A stretch of 64,000 nucleotides of DNA from Tepidanaerobacteraceae bacterium (GTDB lineage Bacteria > Bacillota > Thermosediminibacteria > Thermosediminibacterales > Tepidanaerobacteraceae), in contig JANLFP010000001.1 of the NCBI GenBank assembly GCA_024655905.1, positions 374,892 through 438,891 on the forward strand, written 5' to 3'. Each line of letters starts with the position of its first letter. The stretch's first letter is position 1. Shown here piece after piece: positions 26,748-39,058 of this stretch. Below the pieces are notes generated by a model. That model did no database searches, was not told where the DNA came from, and saw only the letters and a list, made by a program, of their open reading frames with translations. Both the position numbers and the translations under genes were made by a program.

Positions 26748-27998
26748 TCAGTCACACTTTTTTATTGCCGCCCCCAAAGAAGACAGCTTTCCTACAATAT
26801 CCACATAACCCCTTTCCACGTGATGAGCGTTCATAACGGTGGTGGTGCCTTCCGCAGCAAGCCCTGCCAGAATAAGGGCTGCACCCGCCCTAAGGTCGGT
26901 GGCCTTAACCGGAGCTCCCGACAGTTTTTCCACCCCTTCCACTACAGCGCTGCGGCCTTCAATCTTTATCCGTGCCCCCATGCGCTTGAGCTCCTCCACA
27001 TGCATGAAGCGGTTTTCAAACACCGTTTCGATTATCATGCTGGTGCCCTTTGCCAGGCTCAGGAAAGCCATTATTTGGGCCTGCATGTCCGTCGGAAAAC
27101 CCGGATAGGGCAGAGTCTTGACATCCGACGGAAGCGGCCTGCCGTCCCCTATGACCCTCAATCCATCGGGCTCTTCGACTATCCGGGCGCCGCATTCTAT
27201 AAGCTTCGCTATTACCGGCTTCAGATGCTCTGAAACAACGTTCTCGAGAATTATTTCTCCGCCCGTAATTGCTCCCGCCACCAGAAATGTACCCGCCTCG
27301 ATGCGGTCCGGGATGACCGTATAGGATATCCCCTTAAGCCGGCTTACGCCTTCAATTTTTATTAAATCTGTTCCCGCACCGCGAATATGTGCTCCCATGG
27401 AATTCAAAAAGTTCGCCAGATCGATTATCTCTGGCTCTTTTGCGGCATTTTCCAATATGGTCTGCCCTTCCGCGAGCGAAGCAGCCATCATTATGTTTTC
27501 AGTAGCGCCGACACTTGGAAAATCCAGATATATGGTGGCCCCCCTGAGCTTTTCACATCTAGCTTCCACAAAACCGTGACCCAGTTCAATCTCAGCACCG
27601 AGAGAAGCAAATCCTTTCAGATGCAAATCTATGGGCCTGGAACCTATGGCGCATCCACCAGGCATGGATATGCGGGCTTTCCCCTGCCGCGCCAGCAGCG
27701 GACCCATCACTAAAAAAGAAGCCCTCATTTTCCTGACAAGGTCGTAAGGGGCCTCATAAGAATCTATATGTGACGCATTTATTTTAATGGAATTCTCATC
27801 GCAAGTTATCTTCGCTCCAAGAGAAATGAGCACCTCTTTCATTACCCTCACATCTTCAAGTTCTGGTGCGTCTTCTATAACACACTCCGCCTCCGTTAAA
27901 AGAGAAGCAGCTATTACAGGCAGTACGGCATTTTTCGCGCTGCTTATCTTAACGGTGCCTGAAAGCTTTCTGCCGCCTTCAATAATATAACCCGACAA
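26748..27998 (-). CDS. murA: UDP-N-acetylglucosamine 1-carboxyvinyltransferase
   Basis: First committed enzyme of peptidoglycan precursor synthesis, transferring enolpyruvate from PEP to UDP-GlcNAc (416 aa). N-terminal [15 protein letters not shown] and the catalytic loop [15 protein letters not shown] are present. The loop Cys is the PEP- and fosfomycin-reactive residue, so the enzyme should be fosfomycin sensitive. TTG 27998 with GGGGGGGAAGG upstream gives the normal family length; the longer frame from TTG 28031 overlaps the upstream gene. The ywmB-murA-spoIID order is conserved in Firmicutes. Confidence 0.95.
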   Translation of the reverse strand: MSGYIIEGGRKLSGTVKISSAKNAVLPVIAASLLTEAECVIEDAPELEDVRVMKEVLISLGAKITCDENSIKINASHIDSYEAPYDLVRKMRASFLVMGPLLARQGKARISMPGGCAIGSRPIDLHLKGFASLGAEIELGHGFVEARCEKLRGATIYLDFPSVGATENIMMAASLAEGQTILENAAKEPEIIDLANFLNSMGAHIRGAGTDLIKIEGVSRLKGISYTVIPDRIEAGTFLVAGAITGGEIILENVVSEHLKPVIAKLIECGARIVEEPDGLRVIGDGRPLPSDVKTLPYPGFPTDMQAQIMAFLSLAKGTSMIIETVFENRFMHVEELKRMGARIKIEGRSAVVEGVEKLSGAPVKATDLRAGAALILAGLAAEGTTTVMNAHHVERGYVDIVGKLSSLGAAIKKCD

Positions 27999-28020
27999 CG
28001 CCTTCCCCCCCGCAATTTTT

Positions 28021-28767
28021 TTAGTACTCAACAGAAATAACCGGCGTTCCTATCCATATATAAGTCCTGTCATCTTCAGAGTTATACCTCATGGCTATGT
28101 TCACATTGTAGTTTTTTTTCAGGATGGTTATGCTTTCCGATATCTCAGGGGAATAACCAACCACGCTTGCAGTATAATCATCTCTCACTTTTTCGTAATT
28201 CTCAATTTTAAGATCCCGGGCGAATTTCTCAAGTATTCCGTCCTGTTGCGCCTCATTTAGTTTACCATCAAAAGTTCCCGTTATACAAGTGGTAATTCTT
28301 GACTGCCCTCCGAACGATACTATAGCGTCCCGCACTTTTATTCGGAGTTCTTCCAATTTCTCAATGTTTCTTGAGGTTGCTGTCACGACCAGATAGGTCT
28401 GCGGTTCTTCCTCGTATTCTTCCGGCAAATCCACCGATTGCAGTATGACCTGAAGAAAAGTATCGGAATCAATCCATCCGTCCATATTTAATATTCGGTA
28501 CATTTCGTCGGATTCCTTCGTGGTTTTAAAATTTTGTTCTTCTGTGTCAAAAAGTTTTATTATACCGGCCTTGATTTTTTCCATATCGTCAAAATCCATA
28601 GATTCGCGGGCTATTATTGACCAGTCCGTTATGTCGCATATTTCCAGCCTGGCTCCCGATGATAAAAAAGCCTGCTTCACCGGATCTTTTTCTTCATAAC
28701 TCCAGGTTATGGCCGGCAAAAAGATAACAAGAATAATTCCCGCAATTATTGCTTTTAAAAATTTCAC
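28021..28767 (-). CDS. ywmB: YwmB-like secreted protein (DUF1779/TATA-box-binding-like fold)
   Basis: Product of 248 aa with a cleavable signal peptide (residues 1-23, ending LPAITWS). The rest is a mixed alpha/beta region with repeated [10 protein letters not shown] and TGTFDG-type segments, suggestive of the duplicated fold reported for YwmB. Function is unknown in the family; its position between atpC and murA matches B. subtilis ywmB and is the main basis for the name. GTG 28767 follows GGGGGG. It probably acts outside the membrane. Confidence 0.78.
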   Translation of the reverse strand: MKFLKAIIAGIILVIFLPAITWSYEEKDPVKQAFLSSGARLEICDITDWSIIARESMDFDDMEKIKAGIIKLFDTEEQNFKTTKESDEMYRILNMDGWIDSDTFLQVILQSVDLPEEYEEEPQTYLVVTATSRNIEKLEELRIKVRDAIVSFGGQSRITTCITGTFDGKLNEAQQDGILEKFARDLKIENYEKVRDDYTASVVGYSPEISESITILKKNYNVNIAMRYNSEDDRTYIWIGTPVISVEY

Positions 28768-28823
28768 GCTTCATCCCCCCACAAATATATTATTCTTTAT
28801 GATTATTGCCAAAATAAACATGA

Positions 28824-30603
<1,780 letters not shown>

Positions 30604-30671
30604 TCAATACCGTTCGACCTTCTTTTTGCCCCAATGCAGGCAGAGCAGTATCATCGCGCGCTGACAGGCCT

Positions 30672-31487
30672 TCAATGCAGATATTCTTCAGCACCGCTCA
30701 CTATTTCTGATATTTCCTGAGTAATAATAGCCTTGCGTTCCCGATGAAATTTCATGTTTAGATTCTCCAGCAGTTCATCTGCGCTGTGGGTGGCATTTTC
30801 CATGGCCTTCATCCGATATGCCTGTTCACTGGCATAGGAATGAAGGTAAAAACCGTAAAGGCTGATTTTAACGTGGAATTTCATCGCCATATTCATGAGT
30901 TCTTCCGGTGAAGGTTCGAAGATGTAGTCAAGGTTCTGTTTTAAATCCCGGTTTTCAGGTGGCAGCAGCCTTGCAACCCTCACCTGCTGAACCGCTGGAC
31001 TTATGAAATGAGTGTAAACCGCATACACGAAGCTGTCTCTTTTATATTCATCCAGAATCCTGCGGCAAATTTCTTCTATTGCCTCCTCCGGCATTTCCTT
31101 ATTCATCCCGTCGTACCATAGTATCGGCTCTTTGCCCATATTCAAAAAAAACTTTTTTGCTTTCATCCCCACTGTTATAATTCCGGCAGCTCCGTATTTT
31201 TCTATTTTCTGAAAAGCTGTTTTCAGTACGTATTCATTGTATCCTCCCGCCAGTCCCCTATCCCCGGCCATCACGATAAAAATCGGCGATCTTTTTTCTT
31301 TGTGCTTTAATGAGTATGGCATTCCGGCAATAATATCCGCAGTCCTGTCAAAAAAATCCCCGAAATTCTGCACCCTTTTTTGGGCATCTTTCAGCCGTGC
31401 AGAAGAAACCATAAACATGGCCCCGGTAATTTTTCGCATGCTATTTACGGAGGATATCCGCCTTTTTATTTCACGCATGCCGGTCAT
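30672..31487 (-). CDS. atpG: F-type ATP synthase gamma subunit
   Basis: Rotating central shaft (271 aa). N-terminal coiled-coil helix REIKRRISSVNSMRKITGAM, the middle GDRGLAGGYNEYV motif, and the C-terminal ENATHSADELLENLNMKFHRERKAIITQE. ATG 31487 has GGAG eight bases upstream; the longer frame (31523) is not needed. Separated from atpA by about 150 non-coding bases and from atpD by about 140, slightly larger gaps than elsewhere in the operon. Confidence 0.96.
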   Translation of the reverse strand: MTGMREIKRRISSVNSMRKITGAMFMVSSARLKDAQKRVQNFGDFFDRTADIIAGMPYSLKHKEKRSPIFIVMAGDRGLAGGYNEYVLKTAFQKIEKYGAAGIITVGMKAKKFFLNMGKEPILWYDGMNKEMPEEAIEEICRRILDEYKRDSFVYAVYTHFISPAVQQVRVARLLPPENRDLKQNLDYIFEPSPEELMNMAMKFHVKISLYGFYLHSYASEQAYRMKAMENATHSADELLENLNMKFHRERKAIITQEISEIVSGAEEYLH

Positions 31488-31635
31488 TTGAACATCTCCA
31501 TTGCGAATTATGAATTTTATCATTTTGCTTATTTTTATAAACTGCTAACTGCACTTGGACATATATGATGCAAAATGCGTCACCAACATACAACGAAAAT
31601 ATGCTTCATATTTTCGTGAAAATCATTTCGTGGAT

Positions 31636-33162
31636 TCAGAAGGTTTGCTTTTCGCCAGCTTTAAATCTATCCTTGAATTGGGCTATGGCCTTCTTCATCT
31701 TCTCCTCAAGCTCGTCGTCCATAGCTTTCTTTTGTTCCATTTCTTCCAAAAGCTTTTTGTGCGCGGATTTTATATATTCCAGCATTTCTTTTTCAAATCT
31801 CTTCACCTCGGCGACATCGACATCATCCAGAAATCCATGGGTCACTGCATAAAGGGCCAATATCTCAAAAGCAAGGTTCATTGGCTGAAGCTGCTCCTGC
31901 TTCAGAATCTCAACAATGCGTTCTCCTCGGGCAAGGCTTTGTCTGGCCTCGCTTTCCAGCTCGGTACCGAATCTGGCAAAAGCCGAAAGTTCCCGGTATT
32001 GGGCAAGGTCCAGCCTTATTCTTCCTGCCACCTGCTTCATTATCTTATGCTGGGCGGCACCACCAACCCTGGAAACCGAAAGCCCTGCATTGATTGCGGG
32101 GCGCACCCCGGAGTTGAAAAGTTCAGATTCGAGATAAATCTGACCGTCTGTTATGGAAATGACATTGGTGGGAATGTATGCAGATACGTCTCCTGCCAGA
32201 GTCTCCACTATGGGCAGAGCCGTCATGGAACCTCCCCCGAACTTTTTGGAGAGCCGGGCTGCCCTTTCCAGAAGACGCGAGTGGAGATAAAAGATATCTC
32301 CGGGAAAAGCTTCCCTTCCAGGAGGCCGCCTTAAAAGCAGGGTCATGGCCCTGTATGCCACCGCATGTTTTGAAAGGTCGTCATAGACAATCAAAACATC
32401 CTTTCCTTTGTACATGAATTCTTCGGCCATGGCGCAACCCGCATAAGGAGCGATGTACTGCAGTGGTGCCAGATCGCTGGCATTCGCTGCCACTACAATG
32501 GTGTAGTCCATGGCGCCATTTTCCCTTAGAGTCTCCACCAATCGGGCCACGCTTGAACTCTTTTGCCCTATGGCCACATATATAGAGTAAACTCCCTTCC
32601 CCTTTTGATTTATGATTGCATCCAGCGCTATTGCGGTTTTGCCCGTCTGGCGATCGCCTATGATGAGTTCCCTCTGCCCCCGGCCTATTGGTACCATGGC
32701 ATCGATGGCCTTTATGCCGGTTTCAAGCGGCGTGTTCACCGGACGCCGCTCTATTATGCCGGGAGCCGGATATTCTACAGGACGGGTCGTTTGCGCCTCT
32801 ATGGGACCCATTCCGTCTATGGGCCTTCCCAGTGCATCTACGACCCTGCCCAGCAGTTCTTCTCCCACGGGGACCTCCACTATTCTGCCGGTAAGGTGCA
32901 CCTCATCACCTTCTCTTATCTCCGTATCGGAACCAAGAAGCACGCAGCCTATAAAGTCCTCCTCAAGGTTCAGGGCTAAACCGCAGATGCCATTCTTAAA
33001 GGCCAGGAGCTCTCCTGCCATTGCTTTTCTCGCGCCGTAAATTCTGGCTATTCCATCGCCAACGCTCATAACATAACCCACTTCATCCACTTCAAGATAT
33101 TTTTCATAACTTTTTATTTTATCTTCTATGACAGAAATTATTTCATCAGGCGCAACTTGCAT
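31636..33162 (-). CDS. atpA: F-type ATP synthase alpha subunit
   Basis: Non-catalytic nucleotide-binding subunit of F1 (508 aa). Walker [16 protein letters not shown], arginine-finger region, [17 protein letters not shown] and the [10 protein letters not shown] motif all match the family. ATG 33162 has GGAG eight bases upstream; the GTG six bases earlier is too close to that site. It follows atpH after 12 bases. Confidence 0.97.
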   Translation of the reverse strand: MQVAPDEIISVIEDKIKSYEKYLEVDEVGYVMSVGDGIARIYGARKAMAGELLAFKNGICGLALNLEEDFIGCVLLGSDTEIREGDEVHLTGRIVEVPVGEELLGRVVDALGRPIDGMGPIEAQTTRPVEYPAPGIIERRPVNTPLETGIKAIDAMVPIGRGQRELIIGDRQTGKTAIALDAIINQKGKGVYSIYVAIGQKSSSVARLVETLRENGAMDYTIVVAANASDLAPLQYIAPYAGCAMAEEFMYKGKDVLIVYDDLSKHAVAYRAMTLLLRRPPGREAFPGDIFYLHSRLLERAARLSKKFGGGSMTALPIVETLAGDVSAYIPTNVISITDGQIYLESELFNSGVRPAINAGLSVSRVGGAAQHKIMKQVAGRIRLDLAQYRELSAFARFGTELESEARQSLARGERIVEILKQEQLQPMNLAFEILALYAVTHGFLDDVDVAEVKRFEKEMLEYIKSAHKKLLEEMEQKKAMDDELEEKMKKAIAQFKDRFKAGEKQTF

Positions 33163-33174
33163 ATTCACAGCTCC

Positions 33175-33702
33175 TCACATTATTGAGGCTTTAATGCGGT
33201 CCAGAGCAGACTTTATTGAGCCATCTATCACCTGAAATCCAGTCCTGATCACCATACCGCCTATGATTTCGGGCTCCAGGATATTTTCGATGATGACGTC
33301 GGCTTCATATAGATAATCCAATTTTTCTTTAATATCCAGTTTTTGTTCCTCGGTCAGCGGTACAACCGTATAAATCTTTGCGTATCTCTGCTCTTTATAT
33401 TTACGGTAAAGATTCGAGTATTCCCTAAATATTTCCTGCAATGAATCCTGCCTTTTTTTGTCAATTACAAAAAAAATGAAATTTAACATTTCCCGACTTA
33501 TTTTTTGTGACAGACCCTGTTTTACTGCATCTTTTTTAATGTCTTGCGGTATCTCGGGGTGATTTAAAAAATGCCCGAACCTATTGTCAATTCTTATCAT
33601 ATGACATACAAGCCACAGCTCATTTTTAAACTCTTCCATTCTATCGGCCTGTTGAGCTACCGAAAAAAGGGCCTTTGCATACGGTACGCTTACTGCAGCC
33701 AT
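33175..33702 (-). CDS. atpH: F-type ATP synthase delta subunit
   Basis: Peripheral stalk subunit (175 aa) joining F1 to subunit b. The N-terminus VPYAKALFSVAQQADRMEEF and the C-terminal IIGGMVIRTGFQVIDGSIKSALDRI match the OSCP/delta family. It overlaps the end of atpF by 13 bases, giving translational coupling. Confidence 0.95.
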   Translation of the reverse strand: MAAVSVPYAKALFSVAQQADRMEEFKNELWLVCHMIRIDNRFGHFLNHPEIPQDIKKDAVKQGLSQKISREMLNFIFFVIDKKRQDSLQEIFREYSNLYRKYKEQRYAKIYTVVPLTEEQKLDIKEKLDYLYEADVIIENILEPEIIGGMVIRTGFQVIDGSIKSALDRIKASIM

Positions 33703-34181
33703 TGTCTTTCATCCATCCTTTCAATAACCCGATTTATCAGCCGACGGTGGTCTTCAGGCGAAAGTTTCTCCTCCAAAATTTTTGAGGCTATCATTATGGA
33801 CATTTCGGCTGCTTTTCCCCTTAACTCGGAGAAAGCCACGCTCTTTTGCCTTTCAATCTCCCGCCTTGACTCGGCTGCAATATTCTCAGCCTCCATTTTT
33901 GCATTTTGAATAATTTCCCTTCGAAACGCAGCAGCTTCTTTTTTGGCTTGTTCTATTATCGCGCGGGCTTCCGAACTTGCGTTGTCGAGCTTTGCCTTAT
34001 AATCTTCATAAAGTTGTTCCGCCTCCTTTTTCCGGTTCTCTGCTTCGGCAAAAAGGGACTCCAATTTTTTCCGGCGTCTTTCTAAAAATTCCCCCAGCGG
34101 CTTATAAAAAAACTTTTTTAAAAAATAAAACAGGACAAACACATTGACTAATTGAAAAATCATTGTAAAAACATTAATCAT
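33690..34181 (-). CDS. atpF: F-type ATP synthase b subunit
   Basis: Peripheral stalk subunit (163 aa) with one N-terminal membrane helix (FTMIFQLVNVFVLFYFLKKF), followed by a long charged coiled coil (residues 35-130: LEFLERRRKKLESLFAEAEN and on). Start ATG 34181; the GTG just before it is an alternative. A single b gene is present, so the stalk is a b2 homodimer. Confidence 0.94.
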   Translation of the reverse strand: MINVFTMIFQLVNVFVLFYFLKKFFYKPLGEFLERRRKKLESLFAEAENRKKEAEQLYEDYKAKLDNASSEARAIIEQAKKEAAAFRREIIQNAKMEAENIAAESRREIERQKSVAFSELRGKAAEMSIMIASKILEEKLSPEDHRRLINRVIERMDERQWLQ

Positions 34182-34199
34182 CACGTTCGGCTGCCTTCT

Positions 34200-34469
<270 letters not shown>

Positions 34470-34560
34470 TTATTTCTCCTTTCGAAAAAAACTTGTTATT
34501 CTCATGCTGCCCGAGATAAAACCGGCAGTATGCCTGGTTGCAAATATTAAAAATGTTTTT

Positions 34561-35220
34561 TTATTCCGCGGCCATGCCCACAAATGTCATGGTCAGCATG
34601 ATAAAGATAAACGTCTGAAGAACACCAGCAAACACATCAAAATAAAAATGCAGGGGGGCCGGAATAATTACCGGCATTGCGGAATATGCCAGATTCATTA
34701 TTATCATGCCTCCAAGAATATTGCCGAAAAGGCGGAAAGCCATGGAAAAGGGATTTGCGATCTGGCCTATGATGTTCAGCGGGGCCATGAAAGGCAAAGG
34801 TTCGAAAAACCCCCTGATATACCCGGTTACGCCTTTTTTCCTCAAGCCTTCATACTGTGTGAGCGCAAAAGTGATTCCTGCCAGAGTGAGGGTGGTGGAC
34901 AGGTCTGCCGTTGGAGGTCTGAAGGCCAGTAAGCCTATCAGGTTTGCAACGGCCAAATACATGGCCAGCGTACCGATGTAAGGCACAAATCCCTCATTGC
35001 CTTCTCCCATAGTAGACTCAATCAGGCCTTCCAGCCCCTCGTAAAATATTTCCACCCCATTTTGGAGCCCATGCGGCATTCTTTCAAGGTTTTTACCGGC
35101 CGCATACCCGAAAGCCATCAACCCTGCCATTATTCCCCATGTGACCACTACCGTTTCCGTCACCGGAATTTTCATGCCATATAATGGTATTATAAAAATC
35201 ACCTTCGGGAAGAATTCCAT
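34561..35220 (-). CDS. atpB: F-type ATP synthase a subunit
   Basis: Membrane stator subunit (219 aa) that forms the ion half-channels. The essential Arg is in FSMAFRLFGNILGGMII, and the family helix ANPFSMAFR precedes it. ATG 35220 has GGAGG eight bases upstream; the in-frame GTG 35229 would lie inside that ribosome site. Follows atpI with overlap and precedes atpE by about 95 bases. Confidence 0.95.
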   Translation of the reverse strand: MEFFPKVIFIIPLYGMKIPVTETVVVTWGIMAGLMAFGYAAGKNLERMPHGLQNGVEIFYEGLEGLIESTMGEGNEGFVPYIGTLAMYLAVANLIGLLAFRPPTADLSTTLTLAGITFALTQYEGLRKKGVTGYIRGFFEPLPFMAPLNIIGQIANPFSMAFRLFGNILGGMIIMNLAYSAMPVIIPAPLHFYFDVFAGVLQTFIFIMLTMTFVGMAAE

Positions 35221-35588
35221 CTTTTCCACCTCCCCAAAATAGTATTTGAAAACAGCATAAGTTTTATTACCATCAAACCTAAAACGGACGATATGAAAGC
35301 TTCAAATCCCTGCTTCAAACAAATCAACAGCGTACTCATGACAATCGCAATCCGGAAAAGATACATCCCGCACATAAAGCTGAAAGCCCGGCGATAATCC
35401 GATTTTACCGATTTTATAAGGCTTATGTAGAGCAAAACGAAGTTGAAGTTAGTTGCAAAAGTCCCTGCCGCAAGCCCAAGAGCCCACCGGCCGTTCTTAT
35501 CCAGCAGCAAACTCAAGAGCACCGCCGCAAGAGAAATATAGTAACTTTCGCGGAGTATTTTCCCAAAATCTCTGTTCACACTTTCCAT
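35199..35588 (-). CDS. atpI: ATP synthase subunit I (AtpI-like)
   Basis: Small hydrophobic protein of 129 aa with about four membrane helices (ISLAAVLLSLLLD; WALGLAAGTFATNFNFVLLY; FMCGMYLFRIAIVMSTLLI; ISSVLGLMVIKLMLF). First gene of the F-type operon; thought to help assemble the c ring or move Mg2+. ATG 35588 with GGAGG five bases upstream was preferred over the 151-codon frame. Weakly conserved family, called mainly from position and topology. Its 3' end overlaps the atpB start. Confidence 0.8.
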   Translation of the reverse strand: MESVNRDFGKILRESYYISLAAVLLSLLLDKNGRWALGLAAGTFATNFNFVLLYISLIKSVKSDYRRAFSFMCGMYLFRIAIVMSTLLICLKQGFEAFISSVLGLMVIKLMLFSNTILGRWKRWNSSRR

Positions 35589-35681
35589 ATTATCCTCCAT
35601 TCCGCCGCTGCCGCTGGAGGCACAAATGGTGATTGCGGGGCCTTTGGCTGTCATGAATCACAAAACTCAATTTTTGCACCC

Positions 35682-35711
35682 GTATAATTATTATGTCCTG
35701 CTAAAAATCAA
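35682..35711 (-). promoter_or_regulatory. Candidate promoter of the F-type ATP synthase operon
   Basis: TTGATT (35711-35706), 18-base spacer, TTATAC (35687-35682). The -35 lies in the T tract of the preceding terminator. Moderate match only. Confidence 0.4.
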
Positions 35712-35744
35712 AAAAGCCGATGGGCATTTGTACCCATCAGCTTT
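35706..35744 (-). terminator. Intrinsic terminator after the PAS-GGDEF-HD-GYP gene
   Basis: Stem of GATGGG (35718 region) with CCCATC, extended by AGC/GCT across one mismatch. On the minus strand it is followed by TTTTTTGATTTTT. It insulates the FIST/HD-GYP unit from the F-type ATP synthase operon. Confidence 0.75.
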
Positions 35745-35842
35745 CATAAATAATATTTCCATTTTTTTATTCATACTCGCATTATTGCTGTCATAAGTTT
35801 ATAACGATCATCACCGACATTTTAAGTGCTTTTTTTCGTTTG

Positions 35843-37636
35843 CTACAAAACGAGAATCGTATGCAATAAATCTACCAGAGAAGGATCAAACTTAATGCCG
35901 GAATTTCTTTTTATTTCTTTCAAAACCTTCGTGCAATCGGGATTATCTTCATGCGACATGCCTTGAATAAGTTCATCGTATGAATCTGCTATTGAAATAA
36001 TGCGCGCTAAAAGCGAAATCTCTTCCCCTTTCAAACCTTTTGGATAACCCCTGCCATCCCATCTCTCGTGATGATGCAATATTTCTTCCGATATGCCTGA
36101 AAGCTCGGGAAAAGATATTGCAATCCTGTAACCCGTCTCTACATGCTTCTGCATTAAAACTATCTCATCCGGGGTTGGCGATTTGCCCTTTCTAAACAAA
36201 TCTTCCGGAACCGCCACTTTGCCTATATCATGAAATTCCGCTAAAAGCTTTACAGAATTCAATTGTTCTTCTGAAAGGCCGAGCTTTTCGGCCATTTTTA
36301 ACGCTATATTTTTTATTCTGTCTATATGTTCCTCCGTCTCATCGGTATTTTCCAATAGAGTCCGCTTCAAAGCCGACAATAACCTCTTTCTCACTTCACT
36401 GCCTTCCATCGATTTTTGCCTGTACATTGCATCTTCTGCTCTGTTCAACGCTTCATTGATATCTTCGAGATGGTTTTCTTTTGTCGAACATCCGAGAGCT
36501 ATGCTGAGCGGTATGCGGACTTCACCCTCCATGCAAAGATTCGTTATTCTCATGCATATCTGCTCAGCAGTTTTTTTATCCGTTCTGGGCAGAAGTATAG
36601 CAAATTCATCCCCGCCCCACCGGGCTATTATATCTTCCTTCCTGCAGGCTTTTCTCAAAATATCCGCTATTTTCTTCAGCAACTCATCGCCTTGAAAATG
36701 GCCGAAGGCGTCGTTTAAAAGCTTTAAGCCGTTCAAATCCCCGATTATTATACTTAACGGGACCTGCCTTTCGGCATCCAAACGCCTTATTTCTTCTTCG
36801 AAATAGTGTCGGTTATACAGGCCCGTTACATTATCGTGAAAAGTTAAATACCTGATTTTTTCTTCATTGCGCTTTCTTTCGGTAATGTCCTGGACTATCA
36901 CAATATGGCCGCATATATCTGAATTTACTTTTAGCGGTGTTATGGAACAGTCGATATGCATTTTCCCGGATTTTGTGGTATTGTAAAGTTTCTTAGATTT
37001 TACAATGTCAAAATCAAATTCCGACTCATACCTGATCGCCTCGCCGCCTAGCAACTTTTGCTTTTGAACCTCGGGAAGGTTAGGGTCCTCAAACAATCTA
37101 AAGCCTTTCAATTCGTCGGGATTAACTATTCCGAATATATCCAGGCAAGCCCGATTGACCTCCAGAAGTCTTCCGTTTTTATCGTAAATCTCTATTCCAA
37201 GAGGCGACTGCAAAAATATGTTTTTAAACTTTTCCTCATTCTCTTTAATGGCTTGCTCCATAAATTTTGCCTTTATCAATTCTTCTATTCTTTTTGAAAA
37301 AATGTTATACATTTTATTGCTGCGCAAAGAGATTTTGCAGTCATTTTCAAAATAAATAAATCCCAACTTCCCACCGTCAAAGTAATATACAAAACAATTT
37401 TCCGGTTTAATGGCAAGCATTTCTTCAAGATTTATTTTGTTTTTAAACCCAAAATAATACTCTTTTTTCTCTTTGCTCTCGCTCAACAGTACTATCGCCA
37501 GCCGGCGCGTGCCAAAAAGCCTGGTAGATTTTTCTACTATCTCTTCCATAAATTCATCAAAACCTTGAAGATAACTCAAAGAAGCAATTTCATAAAAAAC
37601 AAAAAGGTCGTATATGCTGAAAGCAGTATTGTCCAT
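35843..37636 (-). CDS. PAS-GGDEF-HD-GYP c-di-GMP turnover protein
   Basis: Product of 597 aa holding both synthesis and breakdown domains for c-di-GMP. An N-terminal GAF-like region (residues 1-130) is followed by a PAS domain with PAC motif (ITERKRNEEK end, about 255). A GGDEF domain follows, with intact RWGGDEF and a preceding RKED I-site, then an HD-GYP phosphodiesterase domain with EFHDIGK and HHERWDGRGYPKG, both catalytically complete. ATG 37636 with GGTGGTGAAG upstream was chosen. It starts four bases after the FIST gene stop, so the two are one operon, and FIST probably senses an input for it. No membrane segments. Confidence 0.88.
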   Translation of the reverse strand: MDNTAFSIYDLFVFYEIASLSYLQGFDEFMEEIVEKSTRLFGTRRLAIVLLSESKEKKEYYFGFKNKINLEEMLAIKPENCFVYYFDGGKLGFIYFENDCKISLRSNKMYNIFSKRIEELIKAKFMEQAIKENEEKFKNIFLQSPLGIEIYDKNGRLLEVNRACLDIFGIVNPDELKGFRLFEDPNLPEVQKQKLLGGEAIRYESEFDFDIVKSKKLYNTTKSGKMHIDCSITPLKVNSDICGHIVIVQDITERKRNEEKIRYLTFHDNVTGLYNRHYFEEEIRRLDAERQVPLSIIIGDLNGLKLLNDAFGHFQGDELLKKIADILRKACRKEDIIARWGGDEFAILLPRTDKKTAEQICMRITNLCMEGEVRIPLSIALGCSTKENHLEDINEALNRAEDAMYRQKSMEGSEVRKRLLSALKRTLLENTDETEEHIDRIKNIALKMAEKLGLSEEQLNSVKLLAEFHDIGKVAVPEDLFRKGKSPTPDEIVLMQKHVETGYRIAISFPELSGISEEILHHHERWDGRGYPKGLKGEEISLLARIISIADSYDELIQGMSHEDNPDCTKVLKEIKRNSGIKFDPSLVDLLHTILVL

Positions 37637-37640
37637 CGCT

Positions 37641-38765
37641 TCACCACCCTGCCGCAACTACCATCGTCTTATTATGAAATAAAGGCACAGAAGAATAAGC
37701 ACCTATCTCGCCAAAAGTCAGCATTCCTATTACCGGTGTATCTTCGTCAACATTGCTCATTACAGTTTTGAGTTCTTTTTCGAAATCTTTTTTCATCAAA
37801 AGATAACGCGACACGCAATTGAATAAAAAAATGGCTTTGGGATTGGGGCAACTCAAAATTACACGTTTTGCCAGTTGCTCTGTGGTATTGATAAAGTTTT
37901 CAGAATTCCCTTTCATTAAGGATACTGCACTATTTTGAGGTATTTCGGAAACAAGTCTGATGCTCCCATCTTCGTTAACGCAGATGGGGTCCCTTATGAG
38001 AAAATTTGTGCCGGAGCACGGCATGCCAAAAGGATATTTCATGCCGAAATAAGCAAACTCATTTTTTTCTTTTAAGCCGAGATTCTTTGAATATGCATCG
38101 AAGGCAGGAAAACCATCCAGTTCATAAACAATTTTACCCGATGACCTGGTTACAATCATCGGTTCGCCCCACGGAATCCACCCGTGACCAATGCCAATTT
38201 TAAATTCAAGCCCTCTTAACAGGGCGACAGCAATGCCCCTGACCCCCACACCTTTTTCTGTAAATTGATGGGCACCGGAAAAACTCAAATTGTCGCCCGT
38301 CCCGCCGCCGATATATTTAAAATCCGGTCCAAGAATATTGTATATCCTTCGAAGAATCAGGGGCATATTGTCACAAGAGCAGTCAGGAAAAATAAATGCT
38401 GTACCCGAATCAGCGAACTCCCTAAATTTTATTTCCATCAAACCGGATTCGGACAAAGATTTTATTTCTTCAGGGTTAATAACCAGAGTTTCTGCTTCAA
38501 CCCCACTTTTTTCAATTGTACAGACACCTACCCCTTTTTCAAAAACCCCCCGTGCGGTTATAACCCCTGCAGTGCTGCCTCCTATCAATTTCGAATTCCC
38601 GATGACTTCTTTCACACTTTTATAAACAGTTTTCAGGTCATAATTTGCAGTGCAGAATAAAAATGTTATGGCCGGTTCTTCGGTTACGGCCAATGCCTGC
38701 ATAGCTGCAAGTTTTCCAGCCAGAAACGGATTGTCTTCACAACTGAAGCCTACTCCTACTTTCAT
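37641..38765 (-). CDS. FIST-domain sensor protein
   Basis: Soluble protein of 374 aa matching FIST N plus FIST C domains, proposed to bind small ligands such as amino acids and often linked to signalling proteins. Visible pattern: KVGVGFSCEDNPFLAG start, IGGSTAGVITARGVFEKGVGV, FIFPDCSCD, KYIGGGTGDNLSFSG, and the C-terminal CVSRYLLMKKDFEKEL plus GMLTFGEIGA. ATG 38765 with AAAGGGGGCG upstream; the longer frame to 38846 has no supporting ribosome site. Located upstream of and coupled to the PAS-GGDEF-HD-GYP gene. The ligand is unknown. Confidence 0.85.
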   Translation of the reverse strand: MKVGVGFSCEDNPFLAGKLAAMQALAVTEEPAITFLFCTANYDLKTVYKSVKEVIGNSKLIGGSTAGVITARGVFEKGVGVCTIEKSGVEAETLVINPEEIKSLSESGLMEIKFREFADSGTAFIFPDCSCDNMPLILRRIYNILGPDFKYIGGGTGDNLSFSGAHQFTEKGVGVRGIAVALLRGLEFKIGIGHGWIPWGEPMIVTRSSGKIVYELDGFPAFDAYSKNLGLKEKNEFAYFGMKYPFGMPCSGTNFLIRDPICVNEDGSIRLVSEIPQNSAVSLMKGNSENFINTTEQLAKRVILSCPNPKAIFLFNCVSRYLLMKKDFEKELKTVMSNVDEDTPVIGMLTFGEIGAYSSVPLFHNKTMVVAAGW

Positions 38766-38895
38766 CAAAATTACGCCCCCTTTAAATTCCCCTACGCCAG
38801 ATGATGCACATGCCTGCCACTGTTTTTGCAGCCATCTTTTTCCCATTATGACTTAACGCAATTTTGCTTCAGCAATCACTTTGCATGTATAATTA

Positions 38896-38924
38896 ATTAT
38901 AGAAAAAAAGTACAAATAAAGCAA
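38896..38924 (-). promoter_or_regulatory. Sigma-A-type promoter of the FIST/HD-GYP operon
   Basis: TTGCTT (38924-38919), 17-base spacer, perfect TATAAT (38901-38896), about 130 bases before the FIST start codon. Nothing else is recognisable in the gap 38766-39017 apart from this promoter. Confidence 0.6.
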
Positions 38925-39017
38925 TAAATCTCTGAAATAACCACGACAATTAGCTTTACAAAGCGCATTTTATCCATGCTTTTTTTGAGAGCAGGTTGTG
39001 TTGCGATTTATTCAATG

Positions 39018-39058
39018 AAAAAAGAATGCTTCCATAATTTGTGGAAGCATTCTTTTTC
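39018..39058 (-). terminator. Strong intrinsic terminator of the V-type ATPase operon
   Basis: Perfect stem from AAAAAGAATGCTTCCA (ending 39034) to TGGAAGCATTCTTTTT (from 39042), loop TAATTTG. T runs lie on both sides. It starts at the stop codon of the subunit D gene. Confidence 0.9.
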
